A DNA stretch of 64,000 bases from Stutzerimonas decontaminans. GTDB taxonomy: Bacteria; Pseudomonadota; Gammaproteobacteria; Pseudomonadales; Pseudomonadaceae. This document shows, piece by piece, positions 38,801-46,879 of this stretch (positions are counted from its first letter, which is position 1; each line of letters opens with the position of its first letter). Where the stretch lies: the NCBI RefSeq assembly GCF_000661915.1, contig NZ_CP007509.1, positions 2,108,001 through 2,172,000 of the forward strand, read 5' to 3'. The notes below the pieces were generated by a model. The model worked only from the letters and a program-made list of their open reading frames with translations, was not told where the DNA came from and did not search any database. The translations under genes were made by a program, and so were the position numbers.

Positions 38801-39277
38801 GTCGATGGCCGGACCTGCGGTCAGGAAGAAGAAGTCGCTGTCGCCTTGTCGAAAGCAGAAACGGCGCTCCAGCAGCTTGTAGAGTGGCTCACCCTTGAGT
38901 CCATTTCTGCGGCGCTCGAGGCCTGCCATTGCCTTCTCGGCATATTCGTCCACGCCGATTTCCAGTTCACCCATCTCCAGGCACGGGCCGGAGAAAAAGG
39001 CGATTTGAAGTTCCATGCTGCCGTCGGCAGCACGATTGGCCAGTTGCGCAAGCAGCGCGCGGCCAATGGCGAGCTCGGCGTTCAACCGCCGATTATCGAT
39101 CGCTGTGACGGTCTGCACCGCGATCATTGCGTCCTTGAGACGCAGGTCGAACTCACCGGGGCGCGAGAGATCGTACTCGATCGAGTAGACGGCCTGGTCG
39201 CGCCAGTCCTGCGTGCAGTGGTCAGCCAGTCGGACGCGGATGGAAAGAATATCGGCCGGTATGTCCTGGAATTTCAT
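35825..39277 (-). CDS. SF1 helicase of the UPF1/DNA2 type
   Basis: 1150 residues. The N-terminal 450 are unassigned, with a low-complexity acidic stretch around 170-200. Helicase core: motif I GPPGTGKTT near 510, motif II VIVDEAARVSP near 845, motif III VGDHRQLPHI near 870, motif IV-like LDRQYRMHELLGDF near 925, motif V DSFQGMEFDVVFLSTVR near 1050, motif VI NVSMSRQKKLLVVVGD near 1105. DEAA in motif II and QYRMH put it with the AAA_11/AAA_12 proteins. Such helicases occur in several defence systems, including Mokosh, where one is joined to a kinase. Here a kinase gene is directly upstream with a four-base overlap. Confidence 0.88.
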   Translation of the reverse strand: MKFQDIPADILSIRVRLADHCTQDWRDQAVYSIEYDLSRPGEFDLRLKDAMIAVQTVTAIDNRRLNAELAIGRALLAQLANRAADGSMELQIAFFSGPCLEMGELEIGVDEYAEKAMAGLERRRNGLKGEPLYKLLERRFCFRQGDSDFFFLTAGPAIDEILKLDPVQEEETAAGGDDIDLAPDPESQAGQDAMPGDTQPARSEQPTRNNSFCISGDGLRFVATETPLPQGKSIFLTTRLTKARKHPDRALRLVRGKLHFADWSRTGHIRLLAKAQMTALTQTHVSYLRKWDEFGDLEGELLLEKARQVGVLHVAGAVENRDGTVAVRVAQASEAALKALDKGQVGELRSVEELPDYLLDPALLFKDFASGIERSADNPPSSPQDEPQANPKHYEVIEFDKASNTLKLKTERLPEKSGMLILSLAGEVAQIKRRLVARRLILEGRAANPQLGPLIEEKGVITQTRRPSPVEPLTAFVLNKVFKSTPTPKQLDAISCALETPDIALIQGPPGTGKTTVIAAILERLNEMADKRGATIRGQVLLTGFQHDAVENMIERLSLNSLPVPKFGKRANAATENASFFEEQLDGWCGKLATELRERNPQIAEIEQETEIRHLYLQYNQTPTRVLGARLAGRIAALGITVLGEERVRQAENLQKKLCLEEKLNDANHQWLDVVRRLRCRPESFADDGPERAADALADLSDVLDSEDLALLDDASLWRNENDLPSFLPRLVALKKKLLTRFSAPPVFRIEKTNDEIVALANFAIEQIKLKGYSGRDRKSAALAEFLAQLDNNPRAMLEAVSDYSFAFAATCQQSVNRSMQFQKGIRGGDTNLNQQQLEYEYVIVDEAARVSPRDLMVPMAQGRRIILVGDHRQLPHIIDDEVARRMEDGENGPSETDWLKKSMFHYLFSERLKTLEEGDKITRRVTLDRQYRMHELLGDFISRNFYERFDPSEKFDSGRPPSDFAHALPDTGGKPAAWLAVPVEKGKHQRSGTSWIRQIEATLIVRQLLAWMNCEAGKDLTFGVISFYRAQAEYIRQQLGTLGDNDKRLRIGTVDSFQGMEFDVVFLSTVRTVPQPWKSATDDREKQAQSLFGHLCLYNRLNVSMSRQKKLLVVVGDPGLLEGDLAAEFIPGLVDFYKLCREQGVVLEC

Positions 39278-40608
39278 TGCGCACCCGCCTCAAATGTAAA
39301 GGTCAAGGTATCGGGGAAAGCAGGGGTTCCTCGTACAGGACGTGCGGTCCTGGCGGTGAAATCGATGTCGACTTCGTATGCCTGCGTCTCGTTATGCTCG
39401 AATGAGAAAGGATGGAAAAGACGATGCGGCAGGGGGAAGTGCCGGGCGCTGGCGGGAATCACGATCTCACCCCGCGAAGTCCGGGCGCAGGCGAACGGCG
39501 GGCGGGGTGCGCCGCAGTAAGGGCAGCGGGTGTGTTCGTCTGCCAGGTAGCTCATTGTGCAGGCACCGCAGTGCAGCGAGCGGTCGAACGCCTTTTTCAG
39601 TTCCAGCGCCCAGAAGGCCATGGCTGGACGGCGATGCGGCTGAAGTCTTCCGGCTCCGAAGGTTTCCTGGAAAAGCCGGCGAAGCCCGGGCGTGGCGACC
39701 AGTTCACGCGGCAGCCCGCCACGCCCGGCGTTGGAATCATCCTCCGCATCATCGATAAAGGGCAGATATCCCGCGTACGCCTGTTCATCCAGGTCAGCGG
39801 CTTGGCCATCTTCGTCTGGCTCGGAGTCCCAGCCGCTGTCGTCTTCCTCGGGTTCCAGTACTGTCTTGCCGATGAACGGATGACAGAGTGCAAGAGTCTT
39901 GAAGGCCATGACCGCAAATGACCAGCAATCCGAGCGTGGGCGCGAGGTATCGGTGCCCCGCACCACTTCCGGCGCGCCGTAGGCCGGGGTATAGACCGAG
40001 ATACCTCCGCTGGCCATTTCAAATCGCAGGTTGTCCGCATCGATGAGCCAGACATCGTTCGATTGCGCACCAATGAAGGCGTTGTTGCTGGATATGTCGC
40101 CGTAGACCATTCCCGAGCAGTGCAGGCGCGCGAGGATGGCTGCGCACTCCGACAGCGCGAACAGGCGACGGCGGGTCGAGCCCGTGCGAGCGTAATGGAT
40201 GAGACGCAACGCCAGGTCCTTGTCAGGGACGCCAGCCAGCCATCCAGGAAGGGTGAACTGCTGCTCTTCGAGGTCCTTTTTCGTTTTGCCGTCGAGATCG
40301 AAGACGGTGAAGGGTGTCATGTCGTTGAGCAGGCGCATCACGTACCCCGGTTGATCCCGCAGGATGGCCAGGGGCAACGACAGTGGAATGCGCGGCGGCA
40401 GGGGCAGCAGGCGGATGTTCTGGAAGCGATGACGCAGGTTGATGTTGGTGTCCGGCTCACCCTGAGGGTTGAGCGGTTGCTTGATGGCCAGGTCTGCGTC
40501 CTTGGTGCGGAAGACGACGCCTTGCCCACCCCTGGCGAGTTCATCGGCAAGCGCATGGTGATTACCATATTCGTCGCACAGCGGCGGTGTCCATTCAGTC
40601 TTGTCCAT
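39274..40608 (-). CDS. Ser/Thr protein-kinase-like protein with zinc ribbon
   Basis: 444 residues. Kinase features in order: glycine loop ARGGQGVVF (25-33), lysine in AIK (43), catalytic loop GMVYGDISSNNAF with D171 and N176 (HRD replaced by YGD), metal site IDADN (DFG replaced by DAD, D190 or D192), activation-segment end YGAPEV (210-215). An acidic stretch lies at 252-292. A zinc ribbon follows the kinase: C347, C350, C362 and C365 (CGAC and CPYC). Altered HRD/DFG with both acidic residues kept suggests an active but divergent enzyme. It overlaps the PP2C gene by 14 bases, forming the kinase-phosphatase pair of TerY-P-like modules. Confidence 0.85.
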   Translation of the reverse strand: MDKTEWTPPLCDEYGNHHALADELARGGQGVVFRTKDADLAIKQPLNPQGEPDTNINLRHRFQNIRLLPLPPRIPLSLPLAILRDQPGYVMRLLNDMTPFTVFDLDGKTKKDLEEQQFTLPGWLAGVPDKDLALRLIHYARTGSTRRRLFALSECAAILARLHCSGMVYGDISSNNAFIGAQSNDVWLIDADNLRFEMASGGISVYTPAYGAPEVVRGTDTSRPRSDCWSFAVMAFKTLALCHPFIGKTVLEPEEDDSGWDSEPDEDGQAADLDEQAYAGYLPFIDDAEDDSNAGRGGLPRELVATPGLRRLFQETFGAGRLQPHRRPAMAFWALELKKAFDRSLHCGACTMSYLADEHTRCPYCGAPRPPFACARTSRGEIVIPASARHFPLPHRLFHPFSFEHNETQAYEVDIDFTARTARPVRGTPAFPDTLTFTFEAGAQ

Positions 40609-41311
40609 GGGAAATCTCCTCGCGACAGAGACAGGCGATGGTCTTGTCGTCGCTGTGCTTTGGGGTGGGCCAGTGCTCGAGCATCGCTTGAAGACGCTGG
40701 CTGGCAGTGACGGCGGCCAGCGAACGATGCGCTTCGATTACACCGGTCACGAAGCCGGGGATGTCCTCCAGGTCGTCCGCTACGCCGTCGGAGCAGAGCA
40801 GGATGGCTAGGCAATCCCGCTCCGGCAGCGAGGTGATCTGCCAGTGCCGCTCTGAGACGCGCTGGGACAGTGCTGACGTGATGTTGGAAAAGCCTTGCGA
40901 CTTGTCATCAGTCAGGGTCATCACCGAACCATCCGATCTGATAGCTGCGACCAGGCCATCGCCCAGCATTCCCAAGTGGATCACGCCGTTCCCCGCCCGG
41001 AAGGCGAACAGGCACGTGGCGGCGCAATCACGGGGTTCGAGTGGTGCGACGAGAGACAGCCAGTTCGACGTGATGCGTTGCAGTAGGGACGCCGAGGCTG
41101 CTCCGGCGCGGGAGCGGCAAGCCTGTGCTACAGCCTGGCAGGCGGCCTTGCTGCCGAAACTGGAATACGGCTTCGAGCCAAGGCCGTCGGAAACCACGAT
41201 GGCATCTCCCCAGCTACGGTGGGAGGCTGTCCATGCGTCCTGGTTGGGGATGCCGGCGGCCAGGTGCGCGGGGCCTGGAACGCTGGCGCCGAAGCTCCTC
41301 CACAACATCAT
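40595..41311 (-). CDS. PP2C-family protein phosphatase
   Basis: 238 residues from the ATG at 41311, which overlaps the preceding stop as ATGA. PP2C metal and core motifs: IPNQDAW (21-27), VVSDGLGSKPYSSFGS (39-54), HLGMLGDGLVAAI near 115, LLCSDGVADDLED near 180 and SDDKTIACL near 225. It should remove phosphate placed by the kinase encoded next. The long open frame reaching 41452 is not used, since it runs into the vWA gene. Confidence 0.87.
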   Translation of the reverse strand: MMLWRSFGASVPGPAHLAAGIPNQDAWTASHRSWGDAIVVSDGLGSKPYSSFGSKAACQAVAQACRSRAGAASASLLQRITSNWLSLVAPLEPRDCAATCLFAFRAGNGVIHLGMLGDGLVAAIRSDGSVMTLTDDKSQGFSNITSALSQRVSERHWQITSLPERDCLAILLCSDGVADDLEDIPGFVTGVIEAHRSLAAVTASQRLQAMLEHWPTPKHSDDKTIACLCREEISHGQD

Positions 41312-41775
41312 GCCGAGGGTGCTTCCAGCCACCCGTCCAGCGCTGCGAACAGGTCCTCGGCAAGGAAAACGTCCGGGCCTTTCAGCTGCGGATTGGCGTC
41401 CGCGCCGGTCTTGATAAACCGCACCGAGTCGTGGGGAAGCCCCGCCCGCCACTGTTTCAGGTGGCGGGTTTCGGTGCTGGACCAGAAACCGTCGGTCAGG
41501 AGTAATACTTTTCCGTCGGGTGAATCACCCAGCAGGCGGGTCAGGGCGGTTGCGCTGGAGGTACCGCTGCAAACCCGCATGTGCTCCGGGTAATCGTCGG
41601 TCATGGTCCAGTCGCTGAAGACGGCTTCGCTCCCCCAGGCACACAACCTGATCTGTTCCTGTCCTCCCGCCAGATGTATCCACTGGGCGATGGTCATGAC
41701 CGCCGTCCTCGTGATGAATGGCTTGCCCCCCTCGCTCATGCTGCCGGAGGTGTCGCACACCAGGAATAGCGTCAT
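41308..41775 (-). CDS. Small vWA-domain protein
   Basis: 155 residues, essentially one von Willebrand A domain. The metal-ion-dependent adhesion site is complete: DTSGSMS at residues 8-14, a TSS segment near 72, and LLLTDGFW near 90. No other domain or membrane span. ATGA overlap with the gene before it and with the PP2C gene after it. In TerY-P-type modules such vWA proteins act as partners or substrates of the kinase and phosphatase. Confidence 0.83.
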   Translation of the reverse strand: MTLFLVCDTSGSMSEGGKPFITRTAVMTIAQWIHLAGGQEQIRLCAWGSEAVFSDWTMTDDYPEHMRVCSGTSSATALTRLLGDSPDGKVLLLTDGFWSSTETRHLKQWRAGLPHDSVRFIKTGADANPQLKGPDVFLAEDLFAALDGWLEAPSA

Positions 41776-43562
41776 GCCGGCTCCCTGGCCAGCCTGGTGC
41801 GTGCGGCGATCCCGTTCATCAAGCTATTGAGTTGCTCCAGGAACGAACCGCCGCAACAAAGTGCCAGCTTCGCGTCGCTGATTTTTTTCCGTACCGAGTC
41901 CGACCTTGGCGGGAAACAGCAGGCGACGATTCCACGACCTTCGACGCCACCATAGAAGCGGACGAGGTTCTGCAGCTTCATCACTTGCTCCTGCGTGACC
42001 TTGCCCGCCTTGCATTCGACGATGTAGAGCGAATGTCCGTCGGTGAAGGTGACGTCGAGCTCGTTGTGTTGCACGTCGCGGTGAAATGAACCGGTCATGC
42101 CCTGGTTGAGTTGCAGGGTGAGGTTGATTCGGAGGTCCCGGATGATGCCGCGCTCCTCATAGGGTTTGCACTGTAGATAGACAAACTCTTCGAACCAGCC
42201 ACCGGACATGTATTTGGCGAAACCCGTCCAGTGCTTGAAGTGCAGGTTCAGACCGTTGCCCACAACCGATGCCTCGGCTTCCCGGGTGAAGGCGAAGACG
42301 AAACCGTGGCATTCGATGCGGAACGGTGTCAGTGGCTCATCTCTTTGCAGGCATCTTTCGTGTTCGTTGTTGAACCTGCACAAGTCGGTGTAGGCGTCAG
42401 CGATCTTGCTTCGGTATTTCCACAGTGTTCTGGTCAGGCGGCATCGGTCCGCCGAGAACTCGTCCTGGGGCTCGGCGGTCGACACTTTCAGTCCATCGCC
42501 GTTGAGTAGCAGGAAGGTTTCTATCGAGTCGATGGGCCGGATGATTTCCCGATGCAGACTATCGACATAGGTCACGCGCTGGTTGCGGCTGTCGAAGTAG
42601 AAGGGCACGGCACCCAGTGCCCTGGCTGCGGAAAGCGCGCCTGCGAACATCAGCTTGGTGCCGCCCGTAAGGTTCACGCCGATACGCGCGCCTGGCGGCA
42701 AGGTCCTGGCATGGGCAATGATCCTTTCCTGTACGTCCTTGGCATCCCACGGGTCGACGGGGAGTTCATAGAAGTCTGCATCCTGGATGAACGCGCGCAT
42801 GCAGGTCGCTGGAAAGTCCTGGGAGTTCACGAACACATGCCGGTCCGAGGCGAACTGGCGGATGCCTAGCAGCGACGGCATGCGTTGCTCCCCGAACAGG
42901 TGATAGGTCACGGCGAACCCTTCGTGGACGTTGCCTATCGCCGTCTGGCTGGCACCGTGGCGCTCGAGCCATTCGGCAGGCAGGGCAATGGCTTCGGGAG
43001 GCTTGCCGACAACGGGCGAGACGATAAGGCGTTTCTTCAGGTGAGGATGGGCCAGCGCAGCCAGTGCCCACATGAACGCCATGACCGGTGTGCCCGGGCT
43101 CAGGTATAGCGTGACGAGTTTCTCGCCGGCGGCCTTGGCGACGAAATCCAGGGCGCGCATGGCACAGGCGTAGATGCCCTCTGAATCGTTCAGTTCGCGG
43201 AGCGTTTCGCTCTTGAGCGAGATGCACGAGTGCCTGCCGAACTTCTGCAATTGCGCTTCTAGCCAGCGGAGGTAGTGCTCGTGGGCGGCGGGGGTATTGG
43301 CGAAGGTGGAAATGAAGTCGTTGGTCACGCCCCGATCATGTTGCTGGTTGGCGGCATGGATCGCTGCCAGCCGCGTCGCCAGGTCAGCGCAGGCCGGTGT
43401 AGGCGCATGATCCTGGAGGTCGCTTCGCGTGTAGCCAAGAATGACGATTTCGCTATAGTCCTCTGCCGCCAGCGCTGCGGCGATCGGACCTTCCGTGCTT
43501 TCGAATCCCAGCGATGCGCGAAAATCCGTGATGCCATACCAGGTGAGTAGAAACTTCTTCAT
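41772..43562 (-). CDS. Card1/Can2-like protein: CARF sensor plus PD-(D/E)XK nuclease
   Basis: 596 residues from the ATG at 43562 (ATGA overlap). An N-terminal Rossmann-like part (1-240) has the turn LYLSPGTPVM at 152-161. A second (245-345) has GVNLTGGTKLMFAGAL, the N-x-TGGTK motif of the DUF1887/Card1 CARF domain. After a helical linker, the C-terminal nuclease has GGWFEEF (E458 or E459), HNELDVTF (D503) and YIVECKAGK (E516, K518), the full PD-(D/E)XK set. Known Card1 and Can proteins are switched on by cyclic oligoadenylate from type III CRISPR complexes. No Cas10 or CRISPR array is in this window, so the ligand must come from elsewhere or be different. Confidence 0.82.
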   Translation of the reverse strand: MKKFLLTWYGITDFRASLGFESTEGPIAAALAAEDYSEIVILGYTRSDLQDHAPTPACADLATRLAAIHAANQQHDRGVTNDFISTFANTPAAHEHYLRWLEAQLQKFGRHSCISLKSETLRELNDSEGIYACAMRALDFVAKAAGEKLVTLYLSPGTPVMAFMWALAALAHPHLKKRLIVSPVVGKPPEAIALPAEWLERHGASQTAIGNVHEGFAVTYHLFGEQRMPSLLGIRQFASDRHVFVNSQDFPATCMRAFIQDADFYELPVDPWDAKDVQERIIAHARTLPPGARIGVNLTGGTKLMFAGALSAARALGAVPFYFDSRNQRVTYVDSLHREIIRPIDSIETFLLLNGDGLKVSTAEPQDEFSADRCRLTRTLWKYRSKIADAYTDLCRFNNEHERCLQRDEPLTPFRIECHGFVFAFTREAEASVVGNGLNLHFKHWTGFAKYMSGGWFEEFVYLQCKPYEERGIIRDLRINLTLQLNQGMTGSFHRDVQHNELDVTFTDGHSLYIVECKAGKVTQEQVMKLQNLVRFYGGVEGRGIVACCFPPRSDSVRKKISDAKLALCCGGSFLEQLNSLMNGIAARTRLAREPA

Positions 43563-46324
43563 AGGGAACTCCTGGCAACGTAGGGACGGAACCACGTCGT
43601 CTCACCGGTCATGCGGTTCACCAGAACGGCCCGGTTTGGCTTTTCGAGACCTTTGAACTTGCCGATGCCGGTGGAGACAAGCGAGCCGGCGTCGTCTTCA
43701 GTCATGCAATACGCCAGGCGCAGTTCAAAGCACGAAAGAAGGTCCTTGCATGCCGATGCGCAGCGCTGCCAGCGCTCGACGAAGGCGAGCACGAACACCC
43801 CCTGGCGCGGACCATCCTCGGCAATCCGCTTGAGCAGATCGCCGGGAGAGGGCGGCTCACCCGGCTTGGGGGCCCTGAAGGCGGTCGGTGGATGTAGCAG
43901 TTTTTCTGAATCGAGACCGTCGATGATCAACGCGACGCGGCGACTGCCGATGGCGTCGGCAACCGCCTGCAACGGGAGTGCCGCGAGGTCGTCGAATACC
44001 TGCACGGGACTGCCGGACGCGCGCGTGGCTGAGGTGAACCCGCCGTTCGCGGTGACGCCGCGAGCGTTGAAGTAAATGATCTCGTCGAAACGGTTGGATG
44101 CAGCCAGGCTGGACAACGTTGCGTTGAGCAAACCATCGTGGATGGCATCGTTGTAACCGCTGAACAGGATATTGAAGGCCGGGCGCTGAATGAGCGGGAC
44201 CGTGAGCATGTCGGCGTCGAACGTCAGCTGTTGCCCGAGGAGCAGGGCGCCCTCGCGTGCACAGACGTTCTGGTAGGTACTGGCGGAAGGCGGCTCAGGC
44301 AGGCTGGCGCCATTGAAGATTCGGGTCTTGTCCTCCATACGCAGGAGCGCGGCGTGCTCCGCCAGCTTGCTGATGTGCTTGCGGCACGCGTCGCTGTCTG
44401 CCAGGGGTATCAGGAACTTGATGTTGCCGGACCTGGCCCCGTTGGCATTGTTGATGATGCCTTCGGGCGGGCTCTGCAGTTCCGACGCGGCCCAGTTGTT
44501 CGCGCCCAGGATCATCGCCGAGTCTTCCTGGCCGCAGGCCAGAGCGATGCGGCAGCCCAGTTGGGTGGTGATGCTGCCCAAGGACATGGCATTGATGCCT
44601 TTGAGGGTCTGCGTCGCGAGCAGGACATGAATGCCGAATGAGCGCCCCTGTTTCAAAAGTTGCGAAAGGAGTTGTTCTGCGGCCTCCGCTACCGGGCGTG
44701 TGCCGGCGAAGAGCACCTGGAACTCGTCGATGACCAGGAGGCTCCTGGGCAACCGTTCACCGGTCCTTGCGCGGAATCCGGCGAAGTCGGACACCTTGTG
44801 GTCCTTGAACAGGCGTGCGCGCCTCTGCATTTCGCCCACCAGGTGCCGAAGGACCGTGACGCCGTATTCGGGATCGCTTTCCGTGGCAACCAGCCGGGCA
44901 TGCGGGAGGGGCGGGTCCGCATAGATGTTGAATTCCGTCGATTCCTTGTAATCCAGCAGGTAAAGGTCGACTTCCGCTGGCGAATAGCGCTGGCACAGAG
45001 AGTGGATCAGGACGTGCAGCAGGTTCGACTTGCCTGACCCGGTCTTGCCGGCGAGCAATGCATGGTGTTCGGACGTCGTGGCACCGAGGATGAAGGAGGC
45101 GGGCGCGCCGGCGGCCGTCCAGCCGATCGGGATGTCGAAGCCTGCGCAGGTCGTGGCGCCCTTGTGGAAGCCGGCCCAGAGATCCTCCAATGATCGGCTG
45201 AACCGCGCCTTCCGGGCGCACTCTTCAGCGAGCGCCAAAAGATAGGGTCCTAGCCGTTCTTGGCTGGGCCATTGCTCGGGCTTACAGGTCAATGAAAGGC
45301 CAGTGCGTGTGTCGGACGAGGGCGTGAAAAGGGCGTCGAACGCTGCGACCGCTTGCGCTGCGGTTGCGCGGAATTTTTCGTAGCGCTGGTCCGTCAAGCG
45401 GCGCTCGTCGATCGCGATGATCGGCAGGACGCCACAGCGCGGGCCGTTTTCGCACAAACGCTGGAGGAACCACAGGCTCTTTTCGGACAGTTGCTCCGGC
45501 GCGTCGAACAGCACCAGCGCTTTATAGGCAAGCCGGCAGTCGGGGTTCTTCGCGTTGTACGCTGACCAATTGGATGATTCGTCATTGAAACGATGCTGAA
45601 GTAGTTCCTCGACGTCGTCCGTCAGCCGGCCGAGCGCAGACTCGATCTCGTCCGCGCGAGTCAGCACCCGTTGTGCCGGTACCAGTTGCTCGACCTTGAG
45701 CAGGGGCAGGAACGGCTCGACCGATTGTCCGAGTCGCAGCGGGTCGATGAACGTCAACTCCAACTGCGTTGGGGGCAAGGCAGAGAGCAAGCGCAGCAGC
45801 AGGCCAGTTACCCACTGTTTGTGCCCGGTGTGGCTTTGCAAAAAAGCGAGCGCGCTGGTGAGGGGAAATGGGATGCTGTTTGGCGTCGAGCAGGTGAGAT
45901 CTTCGAAGCCCAGTTGCCGAGAACCGAGAAACAGGCACGCAGGCATATCCGCGACCGCCCATGGCGTTGTAGGGACGAGATCCGCCAAAGCCGGCTGTTC
46001 GCGGCGGAGCCGCCCACTCGAACGCTTTTCGTTCGTGGCGATTCCTTCCCATCGCTGCACGAACGCCGATCGCCAGGCCGTTGTCCGCTGGCCGCGGCTG
46101 GCGTTTGTCTTTCTTTCTTCATCTGCCAGCCGCCGTACGGCTTCTTGCGCCGGGGCAGCGAGGTGCGTTTGCCCAGGTTTACGTAAACCCTGGAGGGTTT
46201 GCTCCCTCCTGGTCGCGGCCGCATCGAATTCGCGGTCGATGCGGGCCAGCCCTTCTTGATAGTCGGCGATGGCTTGAATAATCCTGCAGACAATCTGGTC
46301 CGGATGCTCGAGTGATCCCTTCAT
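43559..46324 (-). CDS. EccC/FtsK-like ATPase with three tandem domains
   Basis: 921 residues. The middle domain is an intact FtsK/SpoIIIE motor: LLAGKTGSGKSNLL near 435, LLVIDEFQVLF near 530 and GIHVLLATQ near 560. The parts before and after resemble degenerate copies: TGLLLRLLSALPPTQLELTFID near 185, and FNILFSGYNDAIHDGLLNATLS near 735 with LIIDGLDSEKLL near 815, both without a Walker A lysine. Three units with one or few active sites is the plan of EccC, the motor of ESX (type VII) secretion. No membrane span is evident, unlike EccC and FtsK. ATGA overlaps at both ends. A WXG100-like protein is encoded four genes upstream. Confidence 0.8.
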   Translation of the reverse strand: MKGSLEHPDQIVCRIIQAIADYQEGLARIDREFDAAATRREQTLQGLRKPGQTHLAAPAQEAVRRLADEERKTNASRGQRTTAWRSAFVQRWEGIATNEKRSSGRLRREQPALADLVPTTPWAVADMPACLFLGSRQLGFEDLTCSTPNSIPFPLTSALAFLQSHTGHKQWVTGLLLRLLSALPPTQLELTFIDPLRLGQSVEPFLPLLKVEQLVPAQRVLTRADEIESALGRLTDDVEELLQHRFNDESSNWSAYNAKNPDCRLAYKALVLFDAPEQLSEKSLWFLQRLCENGPRCGVLPIIAIDERRLTDQRYEKFRATAAQAVAAFDALFTPSSDTRTGLSLTCKPEQWPSQERLGPYLLALAEECARKARFSRSLEDLWAGFHKGATTCAGFDIPIGWTAAGAPASFILGATTSEHHALLAGKTGSGKSNLLHVLIHSLCQRYSPAEVDLYLLDYKESTEFNIYADPPLPHARLVATESDPEYGVTVLRHLVGEMQRRARLFKDHKVSDFAGFRARTGERLPRSLLVIDEFQVLFAGTRPVAEAAEQLLSQLLKQGRSFGIHVLLATQTLKGINAMSLGSITTQLGCRIALACGQEDSAMILGANNWAASELQSPPEGIINNANGARSGNIKFLIPLADSDACRKHISKLAEHAALLRMEDKTRIFNGASLPEPPSASTYQNVCAREGALLLGQQLTFDADMLTVPLIQRPAFNILFSGYNDAIHDGLLNATLSSLAASNRFDEIIYFNARGVTANGGFTSATRASGSPVQVFDDLAALPLQAVADAIGSRRVALIIDGLDSEKLLHPPTAFRAPKPGEPPSPGDLLKRIAEDGPRQGVFVLAFVERWQRCASACKDLLSCFELRLAYCMTEDDAGSLVSTGIGKFKGLEKPNRAVLVNRMTGETTWFRPYVARSSL

Positions 46325-46551
46325 GCATCACACTCCGAATGTGACGTGCCGACGCCTTGCGCTTCCGCTAGGACGCAGTGGATGGCCGCAACCTGACGCT
46401 GGTAGTCTTCGCTGAAACTGCGCAGGAAGGCGATGTTCTCCAGGATCGGGGAGAGCACTTCATTGACGATGGATGTGCCGAATGCATCCCGCACCCCAGC
46501 GTCGAACCTGTTTGCACAGCCCACCATCAACCCCATGACATCGTCAAACAT
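46321..46551 (-). CDS. Small unknown protein (76 residues)
   Basis: Begins MFDDVMGLMVGCANRFDAGV at the ATG at 46551, with GGGAG nine bases upstream; the frame continues further up but without a start that fits. Predicted all-helical. Overlaps the preceding gene by eight bases and the ATPase gene by four, so it is kept as real. Size and placement between a WXG100-like gene and an EccC-like gene suggest a chaperone or second small substrate; not recognised. Confidence 0.6.
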   Translation of the reverse strand: MFDDVMGLMVGCANRFDAGVRDAFGTSIVNEVLSPILENIAFLRSFSEDYQRQVAAIHCVLAEAQGVGTSHSECDA

Positions 46552-46879
46552 CGAAGTCTCCCGGTTCATCATCCATGGGGATTTCCAAAACGTGCGCATC
46601 GTTGGCGATGCCTGGGAGCAACGAAGCACACGGCTGGGCCGCCAGCAGGTAACGGGACTCGAACTCGGGATAAACGCGCCTTATTCCGCTCAGGAACGTT
46701 CGCCACTCCTCCTCGGATAGGTCGATCGAGCGGCAGCCTGCGGTCAACTCCAACAAGCGCGTAGTGGCCTCGTCCACGTCATCCATGTCGCCGGTGTTGA
46801 CCGCTCGCTGCAACTGCTCCACTCCCGCCCGAACCGCTTCAAGGATGGCAGGATCCACTACGGCGAATCGCACTTTCAT
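46544..46879 (-). CDS. Unknown acidic protein (111 residues)
   Basis: Helical, with many acidic residues, beginning MKVRFAVVDPAILEAVRAGV and ending in an acidic tail (MDDEPGDFDV). No known motif. ATGA overlap with the coiled-coil nuclease-like gene before it and an eight-base overlap with the next gene. It could be an immunity-like or adaptor protein for its upstream neighbour. Confidence 0.6.
   Translation of the reverse strand: MKVRFAVVDPAILEAVRAGVEQLQRAVNTGDMDDVDEATTRLLELTAGCRSIDLSEEEWRTFLSGIRRVYPEFESRYLLAAQPCASLLPGIANDAHVLEIPMDDEPGDFDV

Noticed and set aside
28001..39277. BREX, DISARM or Zorya
   Set aside because: No PglZ, methyltransferase, DrmA/B or ZorA/B-type proteins; the helicase and AAA+ types differ.
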